A DNA stretch of 16,594 nucleotides, taken from an uncultured Alistipes sp. (GTDB taxonomy: Bacteria; Bacteroidota; Bacteroidia; Bacteroidales; Rikenellaceae). Made by a program: the position numbers and the translations under genes. Positions 1 to 7,697 of the stretch are shown piece by piece (within the stretch, counting starts at the first letter, position 1; each line of letters opens with the position of its first letter). The notes below the pieces were generated by a model that ran no database searches, was not told the origin of the DNA, and worked only from the letters and a program-made list of their open reading frames with translations. The stretch covers positions 1 to 16,594 of the forward strand of contig CAJGDC010000044.1 in the NCBI GenBank assembly GCA_904502005.1. The letters are read 5' to 3'.

Positions 1-200
1 CGGATTGTAAACATCTTGGTCTTGCCTGTACCCTTAATCTGGATAACAACACCACGGAAGCTCTGAAGACGCTCCTTGCTACCCTCAATAATACGGTAAG
101 TTACGGTGATAGTATCACCTGCGTTAAACTGTGGGATGTCCGCATCGGTCTTCTCCCACATCTGCTCGTTCACGAGTCTGATCAACGAATCCTTGTTCAT
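1..200 (-). CDS. rplS: 50S ribosomal protein L19, 5' part (cut by window edge)
   Basis: Reading leftwards from the ATG at 198-200, the 66 complete codons give a protein starting MNKDSLIRLVNEQ and containing FNAGDTITVTYRI and EGSKERLQSFRGVVI. These match the N-terminal half of bacterial L19 (DIPxFxxGDTVxVxxxVxEGxKERxQxFxGVVI). L19 is a large-subunit protein at the interface with the 30S subunit, usually about 115-120 residues, so roughly half is missing beyond the left edge. The frame is open with no defect. A Bacteroidota promoter lies at 383-414, leaving an unusually long leader of about 175 nt. The usual neighbours rpsP, rimM and trmD are not visible here. Confidence 0.95.
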   Translation of the reverse strand, partial: MNKDSLIRLVNEQMWEKTDADIPQFNAGDTITVTYRIIEGSKERLQSFRGVVIQIKGTGKTKMFTI

Positions 201-375
201 TGTTGCAACAAAATTTAATAGTTTCCGCTCAACATTATCGCTGTGTTCACCCTACCATACAAGGTCACTGCCTAATAATCCCGAACTGCACCATAGCCCT
301 CACAAGCAATTTACATCACCTTTTCACGCCCCGTGCAGCCCTTTTGAGTTCGCACCCTTTATAAGAGGTTGATAC
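201..375 (-). promoter_or_regulatory. Long untranslated leader of rplS, possible autoregulatory site
   Basis: These bases lie between the predicted transcription start and the rplS ATG. I find no convincing ORF on the minus strand. One possible stem pairs CTGCAC (minus strand of 333-338) with GTGCAG (minus strand of 286-291), enclosing about 41 nt. Ribosomal protein operons are often controlled by binding of the product to such leaders, and L19 leaders are known in other bacteria. Whether this one is related is not shown by the sequence. Confidence 0.35.
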
Positions 376-382
376 GCGGGTG

Positions 383-414
383 CAAAGATAGTGTAAAAAA
401 AATTAACGTGCAAA
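383..414 (-). promoter_or_regulatory. Bacteroidota-type promoter of rplS
   Basis: On the minus strand TTTG (411-414) is followed after 20 bp by TATCTTTG (383-390), matching the Bacteroidota consensus TTTG-N19/20-TAnnTTTG. The start of transcription should fall near 375, about 175 nt before the rplS ATG. This is inferred from consensus only. Confidence 0.7.
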
Positions 415-437
415 TTATTTATCCTCAGACTACTACA

Positions 438-1397
438 CTACCACTTAAGCCAGTCACAACGAAGCTCTATCTGCCTCTGTGTTATTGGGCTTCGCTGCAC
501 CATATCAAAGCCGTGCATCGTAGACTTTGTCTGTATATAGGTTGTTGGCACACCTGCTCGCTGCAGTATGGAGGCAAAGATATCAGCCTCATCGCGCAGA
601 GGGTCAAACTCGGCACTCTCAATATATGTAATTGGGAATGTTGCGCTTGGCGAGATATCCAACAACGACTCTTCGTTATTTCCCTGAAGGTAGTACTCCC
701 ACATTTTTGCATTGAGTTCTGCATTCCATACGGGCGTGTCTACAAACCTCTCCATGCTTGGTGTGCGCATGGAGCAATCAATAACCGGATATACCAGCAT
801 CAACTTTGTTGGTGAGCAAAGACCGCTCTCTTCAGCCCACAGAGCCGTTTTGACCGCTAAAAAACCACCCGCTGAGTCACCTACAATAGTGCTTTGAGAG
901 ATATCTACGCCCAAACTATCTGCCGAGCTAACAATCCATTGCCACGCCTGACAACAATCCCTCAACGGTGTACCATACGAGTTATTGTGCGCCGTACGGT
1001 AATCAACCATCACAACCACAGAGTCGGTGCGCTGAGCATATAGTTTTGCCAATCTATAGTGGTATGGTGCCGCCTTAAAGACAAAGCCTCCGCCATGGAT
1101 AAATAGTATCACAGGCTTAACACCCTTACCACCATTTGGCTTTACCACCCAAAAATCGACCCTCTCACCCTCTTGCGCTACGAAATCATGCAACTCAACA
1201 CTCAGTTCATTATCCGACCGCATACCCTTAGGCACAGCGCCGAGAAGTGTGTTACCCATAGCCAAAACACCACGACCTAAGGGTGCAGTAATCCTACATG
1301 CCGCCTTAAAGTCATCAGCTATAGGATAGCCATGCTCCGCCTTTGCCTGAGAGATATTCATAAGAAGAAGTAGTAGAAAGACAAATCTCAACCGCAT
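438..1397 (-). CDS. Exported alpha/beta-hydrolase, HGGG-type esterase/lipase
   Basis: A 319-residue protein of the hormone-sensitive-lipase-like alpha/beta-hydrolase group, which hydrolyses carboxyl esters of small or acylated substrates. Residues 1-18 form a signal peptide (MRLRF, then a Leu-rich core, ending near SQAKA), so it probably acts in the periplasm or envelope. The oxyanion-hole motif HGGGF is at 101-105. The nucleophile elbow GDSAGG at 173-178 puts the catalytic Ser at 175. Asp265 in EFDPLRDE and His295 in MHGF complete the triad. The reading frame stays open to 1484, but the ATG at 1397 is preferred because it gives the signal peptide and begins 7 bp after the nitroreductase stop instead of overlapping it by 80 bp. 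It is the last gene of a three-gene unit. Substrate unknown. Confidence 0.88.
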   Translation of the reverse strand: MRLRFVFLLLLLMNISQAKAEHGYPIADDFKAACRITAPLGRGVLAMGNTLLGAVPKGMRSDNELSVELHDFVAQEGERVDFWVVKPNGGKGVKPVILFIHGGGFVFKAAPYHYRLAKLYAQRTDSVVVMVDYRTAHNNSYGTPLRDCCQAWQWIVSSADSLGVDISQSTIVGDSAGGFLAVKTALWAEESGLCSPTKLMLVYPVIDCSMRTPSMERFVDTPVWNAELNAKMWEYYLQGNNEESLLDISPSATFPITYIESAEFDPLRDEADIFASILQRAGVPTTYIQTKSTMHGFDMVQRSPITQRQIELRCDWLKW

Positions 1398-1404
1398 AGA
1401 GGGT

Positions 1405-1941
1405 CTACTGGCGAGTGTGCCAGATGATTGAAGCGCTATCATCATGCTCTGGCAGCGGCTTTGGCTGATAGTCTGAGTATCCAAGCGCTATAGCACACTC
1501 AACAGCCCAATGCTCGGGGATATCAATAAATGTTCTGATATAATCTATTGCCTGCTCACCCTCCGGGTTATCCTTTAGACGAGGTCTACCCTCTACATGC
1601 ACCCAACAAGATGCAAGTCCTGCATCAACAATGGCAAGCTGCAGCATTGTAGCGCTAATAGCGCAGTTTTCACGCCAAAGGTCTGTCTTTGTGGTATCCG
1701 CCGCCACAAGAATAGCCGCAGGAGCATCCTTCATAAACTCTGAGCCGTAGTCACGCATAGCAGCAAGACGCTCAAGGGTCGGCTTATCATCCACAATAAT
1801 AAAGCGTGTGGTGCGCATATTTCGTGACGAAGGTGCTGTAAGAGCCTGATTTACTAAATCCAGCAACACCTCTCTAGACACCTCAACTGGTGAGAAGCGA
1901 CGCACCGAGCGACGCGATTCTAAAACTTTCTTAAACTCCAT
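1405..1941 (-). CDS. Nitroreductase family FMN oxidoreductase
   Basis: A 178-residue cytoplasmic flavoprotein of the nitroreductase superfamily, which reduces nitro compounds, quinones or related acceptors with NAD(P)H. The FMN-phosphate-binding motif RRSVRRF is at 10-16 and APSSRN at 36-41. The central helix region WRENCAISATMLQL is at 89-102, followed by GLASCW at 108-113. The C-terminal signature ECAIALGY is at 148-155. Length is typical for the short members of the family. I see no signal peptide, unlike the proteins on either side. It lies 24 bp after the stop of the sulfatase-like gene and 7 bp before the esterase gene, which suggests co-transcription. The physiological substrate cannot be told from sequence. 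Confidence 0.92.
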   Translation of the reverse strand: MEFKKVLESRRSVRRFSPVEVSREVLLDLVNQALTAPSSRNMRTTRFIIVDDKPTLERLAAMRDYGSEFMKDAPAAILVAADTTKTDLWRENCAISATMLQLAIVDAGLASCWVHVEGRPRLKDNPEGEQAIDYIRTFIDIPEHWAVECAIALGYSDYQPKPLPEHDDSASIIWHTRQ

Positions 1942-1965
1942 AATATATAAATTGTAAACAGTTTC

Positions 1966-3735
1966 TTACTTTCCTCTCTCAAAATGGTTTGAGCGAACAA
2001 TCAACTCACCCAAATCATATACCAACTTTAGCTGCTCGTTGGTCGTTATTGCATAATCACAACTATCAAAACCATACTCTACAGTCGCCTCAACATCTGT
2101 CATAGGCGGGAAGAGACCGATATACCCCTCTGGATGCAAGCCCATAAGTTGCAACGCTGTCGGATAGAGTTGACTGTGACAGAAAACCACACCTTCGTTA
2201 CGTCTATTTTGTTCGCCCCAGTCGGCAGACGTATTGATGAAAATAGCGGGAATATACTCCGTGAGCACAGCGTTCATCTCCTCGCTAACATAGGGCACAT
2301 GGTGGTCAGATGTGACGATAATCAGTGTATCTTCATACTTTCCACACTCCTTTAGGCGCTCTATAAGAGCTCCAATCTGTCTATCCAGATAGTTTGCACG
2401 ACGCATATATTCATGTAGCTCGCCATCCTCTAGCTCCTCAAAGTTCGCATTGCAATCAATAGCCGAATCGTAGCTATATGGCGAGTGCATATTACTTGGC
2501 ACAACAACGCAGCAAAATGGAGTATTCAAACCCTCTATTTTCTCCGCTGCAAAACTAAACAGGCTCTTGTCATCAATCCACTTGTGTTTATTGCAACATG
2601 GCTCTTCATACTCAGCTTTAATATCCCTAAGTCCATATAGCCCCTCTACTCCCAACTGCCTATTGACAACATCTTGTTGCCAAAAATTAGTATCGGTACT
2701 TACAACAGAGAATGTATAGCAATCACTACTTCTATCTCTCATTGCTGATGCCATGGATGGATAGCTATTACTACGAAAATCTGTTACAAACGTAGAGTTT
2801 CGCAATCCATGTAGCCCCGTCATAACAACAAGTTGCCCACCTATAGACTTTCCTCCCTGCGTTAGCTGCTTCACCTTTGGACAGTATAGCGTACTATTCT
2901 GACGGCAGAGCTCGTGTAGCACAGGCATATAGTGTGGATGAATCGCCTGAGAGCTAAAAGACTCCAGAAGCAGTATCACACAATTTGTTTTAGCGCTTGT
3001 ATTGGTATATGCCCTATCAAAATATGCATGCTGAGCCTCAATTAAATTATCTATCTGAGCCAACTCATACTCTGTTGGTTCAACAATCTGACTCCTATTC
3101 CAAATCTGATACGACAGCGACGGCAATAGTCCAAAACCTCTATAGGTCCTTTTTGGCGCCATTGCATAGTTCTCATGTATCTGGCTATGGAGTCGCGTAA
3201 TGTCAAATTGTCTATAGTTGATTACGTACAATACTGGGCAGAGGGTCAAAAGCAGGTAGAGAGCCAACAGTCCATAATGGAGCTTATACGAAAACGTTTG
3301 TAGGCGAGTGCTAAGCCAACGATAGGCAAAAATCATTGCTATCGGAACTATCAAAAATAGCATATCGTACCAGCGCATAAGCTCAACAATGCTCTGATTA
3401 AGCCCCTGTAGTTGCTGAAACTCCAGCATCATATTAAACGGAAAGCAGATACCGAATGACCTAAAATACAACAAATTGACATATGCCAACGGTATGTAGA
3501 TGGTTGTAAGGGTGACAAATGCCACAAAGGAGCCCTTGCCGAGCAGCGAGAGAAGTGCAAAAATCAACCCTGCATGAAAAAGAGCATGGCCAGTAACGCG
3601 AACAACATCCAGCAGCAGGAATGACTCCTCAAAGATATAGAGCACTGGACCAAGCAACTCAACCACAGCCCAAAAGGCAATTACCACCAGCATAAGTGCA
3701 AGGTGTAGTATCGACTGTCTAGATATTCGCTTCAT
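1966..3735 (-). CDS. Membrane-bound LtaS/sulfatase-like alkaline phosphatase superfamily enzyme
   Basis: A 589-residue protein with about five N-terminal membrane helices (near residues 8-28, 42-66, 72-92, 123-139 and 151-172) and a soluble C-terminal domain expected outside the inner membrane. This is the layout of LTA synthases, phosphoethanolamine transferases and related enzymes. In the catalytic domain, LLLESFS (Glu258) fits the first metal ligand and GGKSIGG places a Ser (297) where the family has its Thr or Ser nucleophile. MHSPY holds a conserved His, and VTSDHHVP (Asp477, His478) supplies the second metal site. In a Gram-negative cell it more likely modifies lipid A, glycans or lipids than makes lipoteichoic acid. 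Substrate unassigned. A GTG start 9 bp upstream is possible, but the ATG at 3735 is preferred. It is the first gene of the three-gene unit. Confidence 0.85.
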   Translation of the reverse strand: MKRISRQSILHLALMLVVIAFWAVVELLGPVLYIFEESFLLLDVVRVTGHALFHAGLIFALLSLLGKGSFVAFVTLTTIYIPLAYVNLLYFRSFGICFPFNMMLEFQQLQGLNQSIVELMRWYDMLFLIVPIAMIFAYRWLSTRLQTFSYKLHYGLLALYLLLTLCPVLYVINYRQFDITRLHSQIHENYAMAPKRTYRGFGLLPSLSYQIWNRSQIVEPTEYELAQIDNLIEAQHAYFDRAYTNTSAKTNCVILLLESFSSQAIHPHYMPVLHELCRQNSTLYCPKVKQLTQGGKSIGGQLVVMTGLHGLRNSTFVTDFRSNSYPSMASAMRDRSSDCYTFSVVSTDTNFWQQDVVNRQLGVEGLYGLRDIKAEYEEPCCNKHKWIDDKSLFSFAAEKIEGLNTPFCCVVVPSNMHSPYSYDSAIDCNANFEELEDGELHEYMRRANYLDRQIGALIERLKECGKYEDTLIIVTSDHHVPYVSEEMNAVLTEYIPAIFINTSADWGEQNRRNEGVVFCHSQLYPTALQLMGLHPEGYIGLFPPMTDVEATVEYGFDSCDYAITTNEQLKLVYDLGELIVRSNHFERGK

Positions 3736-3771
3736 AACTGCCACAACTATTAAAACCTCTTATAACTCTTG

Positions 3772-3779
3772 CAAAGATA
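3772..3779 (-). promoter_or_regulatory. -7 element before the LtaS/sulfatase-like gene
   Basis: TATCTTTG on the minus strand matches TAnnTTTG and lies 36 bp before the ATG at 3735. I find no TTTG at the expected -33 distance, so the promoter is less certain than the others in this window. Confidence 0.5.
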
Positions 3780-3808
3780 GTCAATTTTTGTTTCCGAGAG
3801 CCATATAG

Positions 3809-3849
3809 AAAAAAGTTATCCGTCTTTGGCAGCAACCAAAGACGGATAA
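3809..3849 (-). terminator. Rho-independent terminator of the GH123/FAD unit
   Basis: The arms at 3816-3829 and 3836-3849 are a perfect 14-bp inverted repeat (core CCGTCTTTGG/CCAAAGACGG) with a 6-nt loop. On the minus strand the hairpin is followed by CTTTTTT, 19 bp after the stop codon of the FAD oxidoreductase. This is the strongest terminator in the window and separates the two minus-strand units. Confidence 0.92.
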
Positions 3850-3868
3850 TTATCATCAACTAAGCGCA

Positions 3869-5722
3869 CTATAGAGCATCAAAGGCGAAGATATGTGCCT
3901 CCTCAGCACCCCAAGTCTCAGTGACAACAAGGCGGAGCTGCTTTGTCTCAACCGGCTCGAAGCTAACCTTGCGCAGACGCAGATAGTTATCGTCATCAGA
4001 GTAGAGAGTCTTCCACTCCTTACCAACCAGCGCCTCAATCTTAAAGCCCTTAGCCATAACCTTTGGCATCTCAACGCGCTCGGTTGTCGCCTCAAGCTTA
4101 CGCATACGCTTACTACGAACCTTAAGCTGTGAGTCAAAAATCATACGCGCTGCACTAACAGTCACAGGCTTTTTCCATGTGTAGGTAATTGTATTCTCAT
4201 TTGGAGCTACCCAAACACCATTATCAACACCCTGCCAGTTGCGATCAATACCATTTCGCAGAATCTCAATCTCCTCGCTAACCTTTGCAGCAGCAGTAAG
4301 CTCAGAGATTTTACGCCAACGATATGGAAGCATAACATCATCATCCTCAATCATTGTCTGAACCTGAGCAATGTGGCTCTTATGAACCTCTGCAGGGTCA
4401 ATGCCCTTCTCAATAGCCACAGCCGCGCCAGTACCTGCTGCCTGACCGAGTAGTGCACATGTTGCCATTACGCGGGTTGCAGACAGACCCATATGTGTTG
4501 CAGAGATATCACGGCCAGCAAACATAAGGTTTGGAACGTTTACAGAGTACAGACAGCCAAATGGGATACCAAAGCCCTGAGGTACGGTATACTCATTAGA
4601 CATCACGCCCTTTCTGTGGAATGCATCTGGGTGGTGGTCATCAAGGGTCCAACCGCCATAAGCAACAACATCTGGGAAGTGACCTCCGCTCAAAATATCG
4701 TGCTGAGTAAGGATGTGCGGACCAACAAAACGTGTATTCTCACGCTTACCAGGCAGAGAACCTACCCAATCCAACTCATATCCTTTACCTCGGCCATCTG
4801 GGTGGTTCTTCATATACTCCCAAATACCATAGACAATCTTCTTAAGCTCAAACTGAATATCATTTGCATCGGCAATAGTATCAAAATTACCACCGAACTC
4901 GCACCACCAGAAGTTATTATCATGTGGGTGATAGATTCGCTTGTAGTTGAACTTTAGACCCGGAATAGTAGACTTTGGAGTGTCATAGTTAAAGTCATCA
5001 TCTGTAAAGTGGTAAGCCCACTCTGGAGCCTTAAATGGCACATCAACATCGGTCTTGCGAAGCTGAAGAAGGATAGAGTTACCCATAGTCTTTGCATCGT
5101 TACCCTGCTGAAGATAGTTCTCGCCAAACTCCTCCGGATTCTCGCGACCATGGCGATACTTCGCACCTGAAAGGCGGAGAATACCATCACCAGTACAGTC
5201 TATAAATAGCGTACCTGCAATAGTATACTCAGTATATGCGTTGATATTCCAAGCCTTCACAGCTGCAATACGCTCACCATTCATAACCACATCATTTACA
5301 GAGGTATTGAGCAATAGCTTGATATTTGGCTCTGTGATAACAGTTGTGTAGATAGCATCATCCCACATAGTGTAACGCTGGAGCGGATTGTAGTAGAAGT
5401 TGCGTAGCTGCATCTCCTCAAGAATACCGGTCTCCTGAGTGTCGTCGGTCTTTGCACCTACAATACCCATACGCATCTCACTCGATGCATTACCACCAAG
5501 CATAGGACGATCCTGAACAAGGACAACCTTAGAGCCGTGACGAGCTGCAGAGACAGCAGCACACACGCCAGCAAGACCACCACCACAGACCACTACATCT
5601 GCAGATAGCTCAACCTGCCTCTTCACATTTGGGCTATTTACCTCAGTTTTCATCTGTGCTGAGGCTGTAAGCGGCATAAGTATAACAAGCGCAGCCGCTA
5701 CGATTCTAAAAATAGATTTCAT
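3869..5722 (-). CDS. Sec-exported FAD-dependent oxidoreductase
   Basis: A 617-residue flavoprotein of the FAD-dependent oxidoreductase group found in many Bacteroidota glycan loci. Residues 1-22 are a clear signal peptide ending ASAQ. The Rossmann motif VVCGGGLAG at 44-52 and the acidic end of the second strand bind the ADP part of FAD, and GGNASSEMR at 76-84 is typical of the family. A second flavin-contact region reads FAGRDISATHMG and later LGQAAGTGAA. The last 120 or so residues look like a beta-rich carbohydrate-binding-type domain (F5/8-like, my inference). The frame is open to 5791, but the ATG at 5722 gives the signal peptide and avoids overlap with the GH123 gene. It follows that gene by 50 bp, has its own promoter at 5752-5783 and ends at a hairpin terminator. 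The substrate is probably a sugar or glycan, but this is unproven. Confidence 0.85.
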   Translation of the reverse strand: MKSIFRIVAAALVILMPLTASAQMKTEVNSPNVKRQVELSADVVVCGGGLAGVCAAVSAARHGSKVVLVQDRPMLGGNASSEMRMGIVGAKTDDTQETGILEEMQLRNFYYNPLQRYTMWDDAIYTTVITEPNIKLLLNTSVNDVVMNGERIAAVKAWNINAYTEYTIAGTLFIDCTGDGILRLSGAKYRHGRENPEEFGENYLQQGNDAKTMGNSILLQLRKTDVDVPFKAPEWAYHFTDDDFNYDTPKSTIPGLKFNYKRIYHPHDNNFWWCEFGGNFDTIADANDIQFELKKIVYGIWEYMKNHPDGRGKGYELDWVGSLPGKRENTRFVGPHILTQHDILSGGHFPDVVAYGGWTLDDHHPDAFHRKGVMSNEYTVPQGFGIPFGCLYSVNVPNLMFAGRDISATHMGLSATRVMATCALLGQAAGTGAAVAIEKGIDPAEVHKSHIAQVQTMIEDDDVMLPYRWRKISELTAAAKVSEEIEILRNGIDRNWQGVDNGVWVAPNENTITYTWKKPVTVSAARMIFDSQLKVRSKRMRKLEATTERVEMPKVMAKGFKIEALVGKEWKTLYSDDDNYLRLRKVSFEPVETKQLRLVVTETWGAEEAHIFAFDAL

Positions 5723-5751
5723 ATTCTTTTGATTTTTAGGTGTTTCTACTG

Positions 5752-5783
5752 CAAAGTTATGAAAAAATAATATCACTTGCAAA
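5752..5783 (-). promoter_or_regulatory. Promoter of the FAD oxidoreductase gene, overlapping the GH123 3' end
   Basis: On the minus strand TTTG (5780-5783) and TAACTTTG (5752-5759) are separated by 20 bp, a good match to the Bacteroidota consensus. The -33 box lies inside the last codons of the GH123 gene. The predicted start is about 25 nt before the ATG at 5722. It would let the oxidoreductase be made without the glycosidase. Confidence 0.65.
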
Positions 5784-7551
5784 CATCGCACTCTTTAGCC
5801 ACTCTGTTCACCTCGGCATTTAGGCTACTCAGATATGACACCCAGTCGTAGCTTGCATCGTTAACATTCAACTCTCGCAGCTGCGCAAGCTGAGCCTCAA
5901 CGCCCTTCAGAGCCTCAGCGTCATACTTTACGCGCAGAGTTCTGACCTTCTCAAAGAGCTCAATGCCATCAATAAGTCGTTCAAAGCGCACAGAGGAACG
6001 GCACTGTGGATAGACGAGGAATGTATCTCCCGAAGCCCAGTAGCGGAAGCGAGAATCATACTGTGGATTTGCAGGCCAAGAGTTGTATGACCAGCGTAGC
6101 ATACCATCGTAATCATAAGCAATAGCATAAGCGCCAAGAAGCTCACACTCATATGGTTGCGAATTGGTAAATGTATTTGGGAATAGTGTTGAACAGCAGA
6201 CATAGAATGTAGATACATCGCCATTTGCTCGGCGAGTAGCGATCTCCTCTTGGCTCATAGCCGCCTGCTTCTGACCCACGCACACATCGCGCATATTGGC
6301 ATAGCGCTTATACGAATTGTGGTTATCTGCAATTGCGAAGCCCAACTCTGGGGCATATTTTTTAATCAGTGCCGCTGCAGCATCCATATCCTCCGGTGCA
6401 CGCTCATCAATGGCGATATTTGTGATACCGAGCCACCCCTTTTCGCGCAGGTGGGCAGCAAAATCTGTAAGGAAAGGACCCCACATCTTCTCAAAGTTCT
6501 CACTCTTTGGAGTCGCAGAGACTGTACGATTACGATTTACCTTTCCCGTACGCATGTCGTGGTAATCAAGAATACAATCACCCCATGACAACATTGAGTA
6601 GCAGTTTATCTGCTTGTCAATACCGAGGCTCATCATAAACTCAACCCACTTATCAAAAATCGTATAGTCATAACTCCACACATCGTTATCATGCAGGGTC
6701 CAGAAAATCATAGGCTCATAATCATCAAAGCACTGATAACGCCATGGGTCACGATTAAGTGTCGCGGTGATAACCTTCTGACCTGCATCGGCAAGCATCT
6801 GCATAACAGGGCGCATAGCCTCAAAGTGCTCTTCGCTCCACATATCAAGACCCTCCATGCGGGCAACAGAGCATGGGTGCTGCCATAGGTCGAGGTGGAA
6901 ATTCCAATCCTTCGGAGCTGCAAGGCGCTGACCGACAACCTCAAGCTGCAACGGAAGGGTTACAGAGCCAAAACCACTATGTGAAATCTTAATCTTTGCG
7001 TTGTACACTCCGGGAGCAGCATCATACGGAACCTCTATGCTAATCCACACCGGACGCACTGTACGCTCTGCAATGTCAAAACGCTCCAAATTATCAAGCA
7101 TATCCGCCTGCAGCATTGGTGCATGTCCATTTGGGCGACCACAAAGGCAACTCTTATCTGGCACATCCGCAAGTGTATAACGGACAAAATGAGGCTCGGC
7201 AATAGATGCAGGCAGGCTACTCTTATCAGACTTAAAATCTGAAATCTTACACTCCACACCACTCAGTGAGTCGCTACTCCAAATAAGCAGCTGTGCTGAC
7301 ACACGCTCACCCTGCCAACCGGTAACGCAAAGCGACTCTGAGAGAGTTTGTGGCACCACACTTCGAGAATATACATGGTCTACACTTGCCCACTGGGCAT
7401 TAACTCCACCCTTAACTTCATCCCACTGCTGCTGTTGCTCGACTGTCAAGGCTATCGGGTCATCAGCCTCAGCAAATGTTTGTACTTTGTCACACTGGCA
7501 GCCACTAAGTAGTAGTGCTGCAAAGGCAAAAATTGTTGTTCTAATCTTCAT
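5773..7551 (-). CDS. GH123-family (DUF4091) lipoprotein glycosidase
   Basis: A 592-residue protein resembling glycoside hydrolase family 123, whose characterised members are exo-beta-N-acetylgalactosaminidases using substrate-assisted catalysis. The signal peptide ends in a lipobox LLSGC (Cys18), so it is probably a lipoprotein anchored in the outer or inner membrane. Residues 60-210 form a beta-rich N-terminal domain (RPVWISIEVPYDAAPGVYNAKI). From about 215 a TIM-barrel-like part begins (NFHLDLWQHP). IDE at 381-383 provides the Asp-Glu pair expected for family catalysis (Asp382, Glu383). The C-terminal DUF4091 signature is WSYNSWPANPQYDSRFRYW, then FLVYP and RFERLIDGIELFEKV. It is first of a pair with the FAD oxidoreductase. 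No SusC/SusD genes are nearby. The GalNAc specificity is inferred from the family only. Confidence 0.85.
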   Translation of the reverse strand: MKIRTTIFAFAALLLSGCQCDKVQTFAEADDPIALTVEQQQQWDEVKGGVNAQWASVDHVYSRSVVPQTLSESLCVTGWQGERVSAQLLIWSSDSLSGVECKISDFKSDKSSLPASIAEPHFVRYTLADVPDKSCLCGRPNGHAPMLQADMLDNLERFDIAERTVRPVWISIEVPYDAAPGVYNAKIKISHSGFGSVTLPLQLEVVGQRLAAPKDWNFHLDLWQHPCSVARMEGLDMWSEEHFEAMRPVMQMLADAGQKVITATLNRDPWRYQCFDDYEPMIFWTLHDNDVWSYDYTIFDKWVEFMMSLGIDKQINCYSMLSWGDCILDYHDMRTGKVNRNRTVSATPKSENFEKMWGPFLTDFAAHLREKGWLGITNIAIDERAPEDMDAAAALIKKYAPELGFAIADNHNSYKRYANMRDVCVGQKQAAMSQEEIATRRANGDVSTFYVCCSTLFPNTFTNSQPYECELLGAYAIAYDYDGMLRWSYNSWPANPQYDSRFRYWASGDTFLVYPQCRSSVRFERLIDGIELFEKVRTLRVKYDAEALKGVEAQLAQLRELNVNDASYDWVSYLSSLNAEVNRVAKECDVCK

Positions 7552-7582
7552 ATCTCTGTTACTTTATATCTTCACGATACCA

Positions 7583-7613
7583 CAAATATATCAAAACTTT
7601 TTGAGTCTACAAA
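7583..7613 (-). promoter_or_regulatory. Promoter of the GH123/FAD unit
   Basis: On the minus strand TTTG (7610-7613) is followed after exactly 19 bp by TATATTTG (7583-7590), an ideal match to the Bacteroidota consensus. The predicted start is about 25 nt before the ATG at 7551. It lies in the 146-bp divergent region 7552-7697. On the plus strand I see only a weak candidate (TTTG at 7632-7635, TATATTCG at 7659-7666, spacing 23) for the genes starting at 7698. Confidence 0.75.
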
Positions 7614-7697
7614 GATAACTATATTTTCCTTTTTGTTGATAAATTTGCCAAAATGTATTATATTCGCATTAAATATTAACTTATCAGCTCAATTTCT

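Noticed and set aside
349..383. GCACCC/GGGTGC inverted repeat as an rplS leader hairpin
   Set aside because: One arm overlaps the -7 promoter box and so should not be transcribed from that promoter.
106..815. Plus-strand open frames opposite rplS, its leader and the esterase gene
   Set aside because: They lie antisense to well-supported genes or the leader, and their translations have no recognisable domain.
4493..4957. 154-codon plus-strand frame inside the FAD oxidoreductase gene
   Set aside because: It is antisense to a conserved flavoprotein region, and its translation has low complexity and no family signature.
6250..6588. Two overlapping plus-strand frames inside the GH123 gene
   Set aside because: They are mirror frames of a strongly supported gene covering the catalytic Asp-Glu region.
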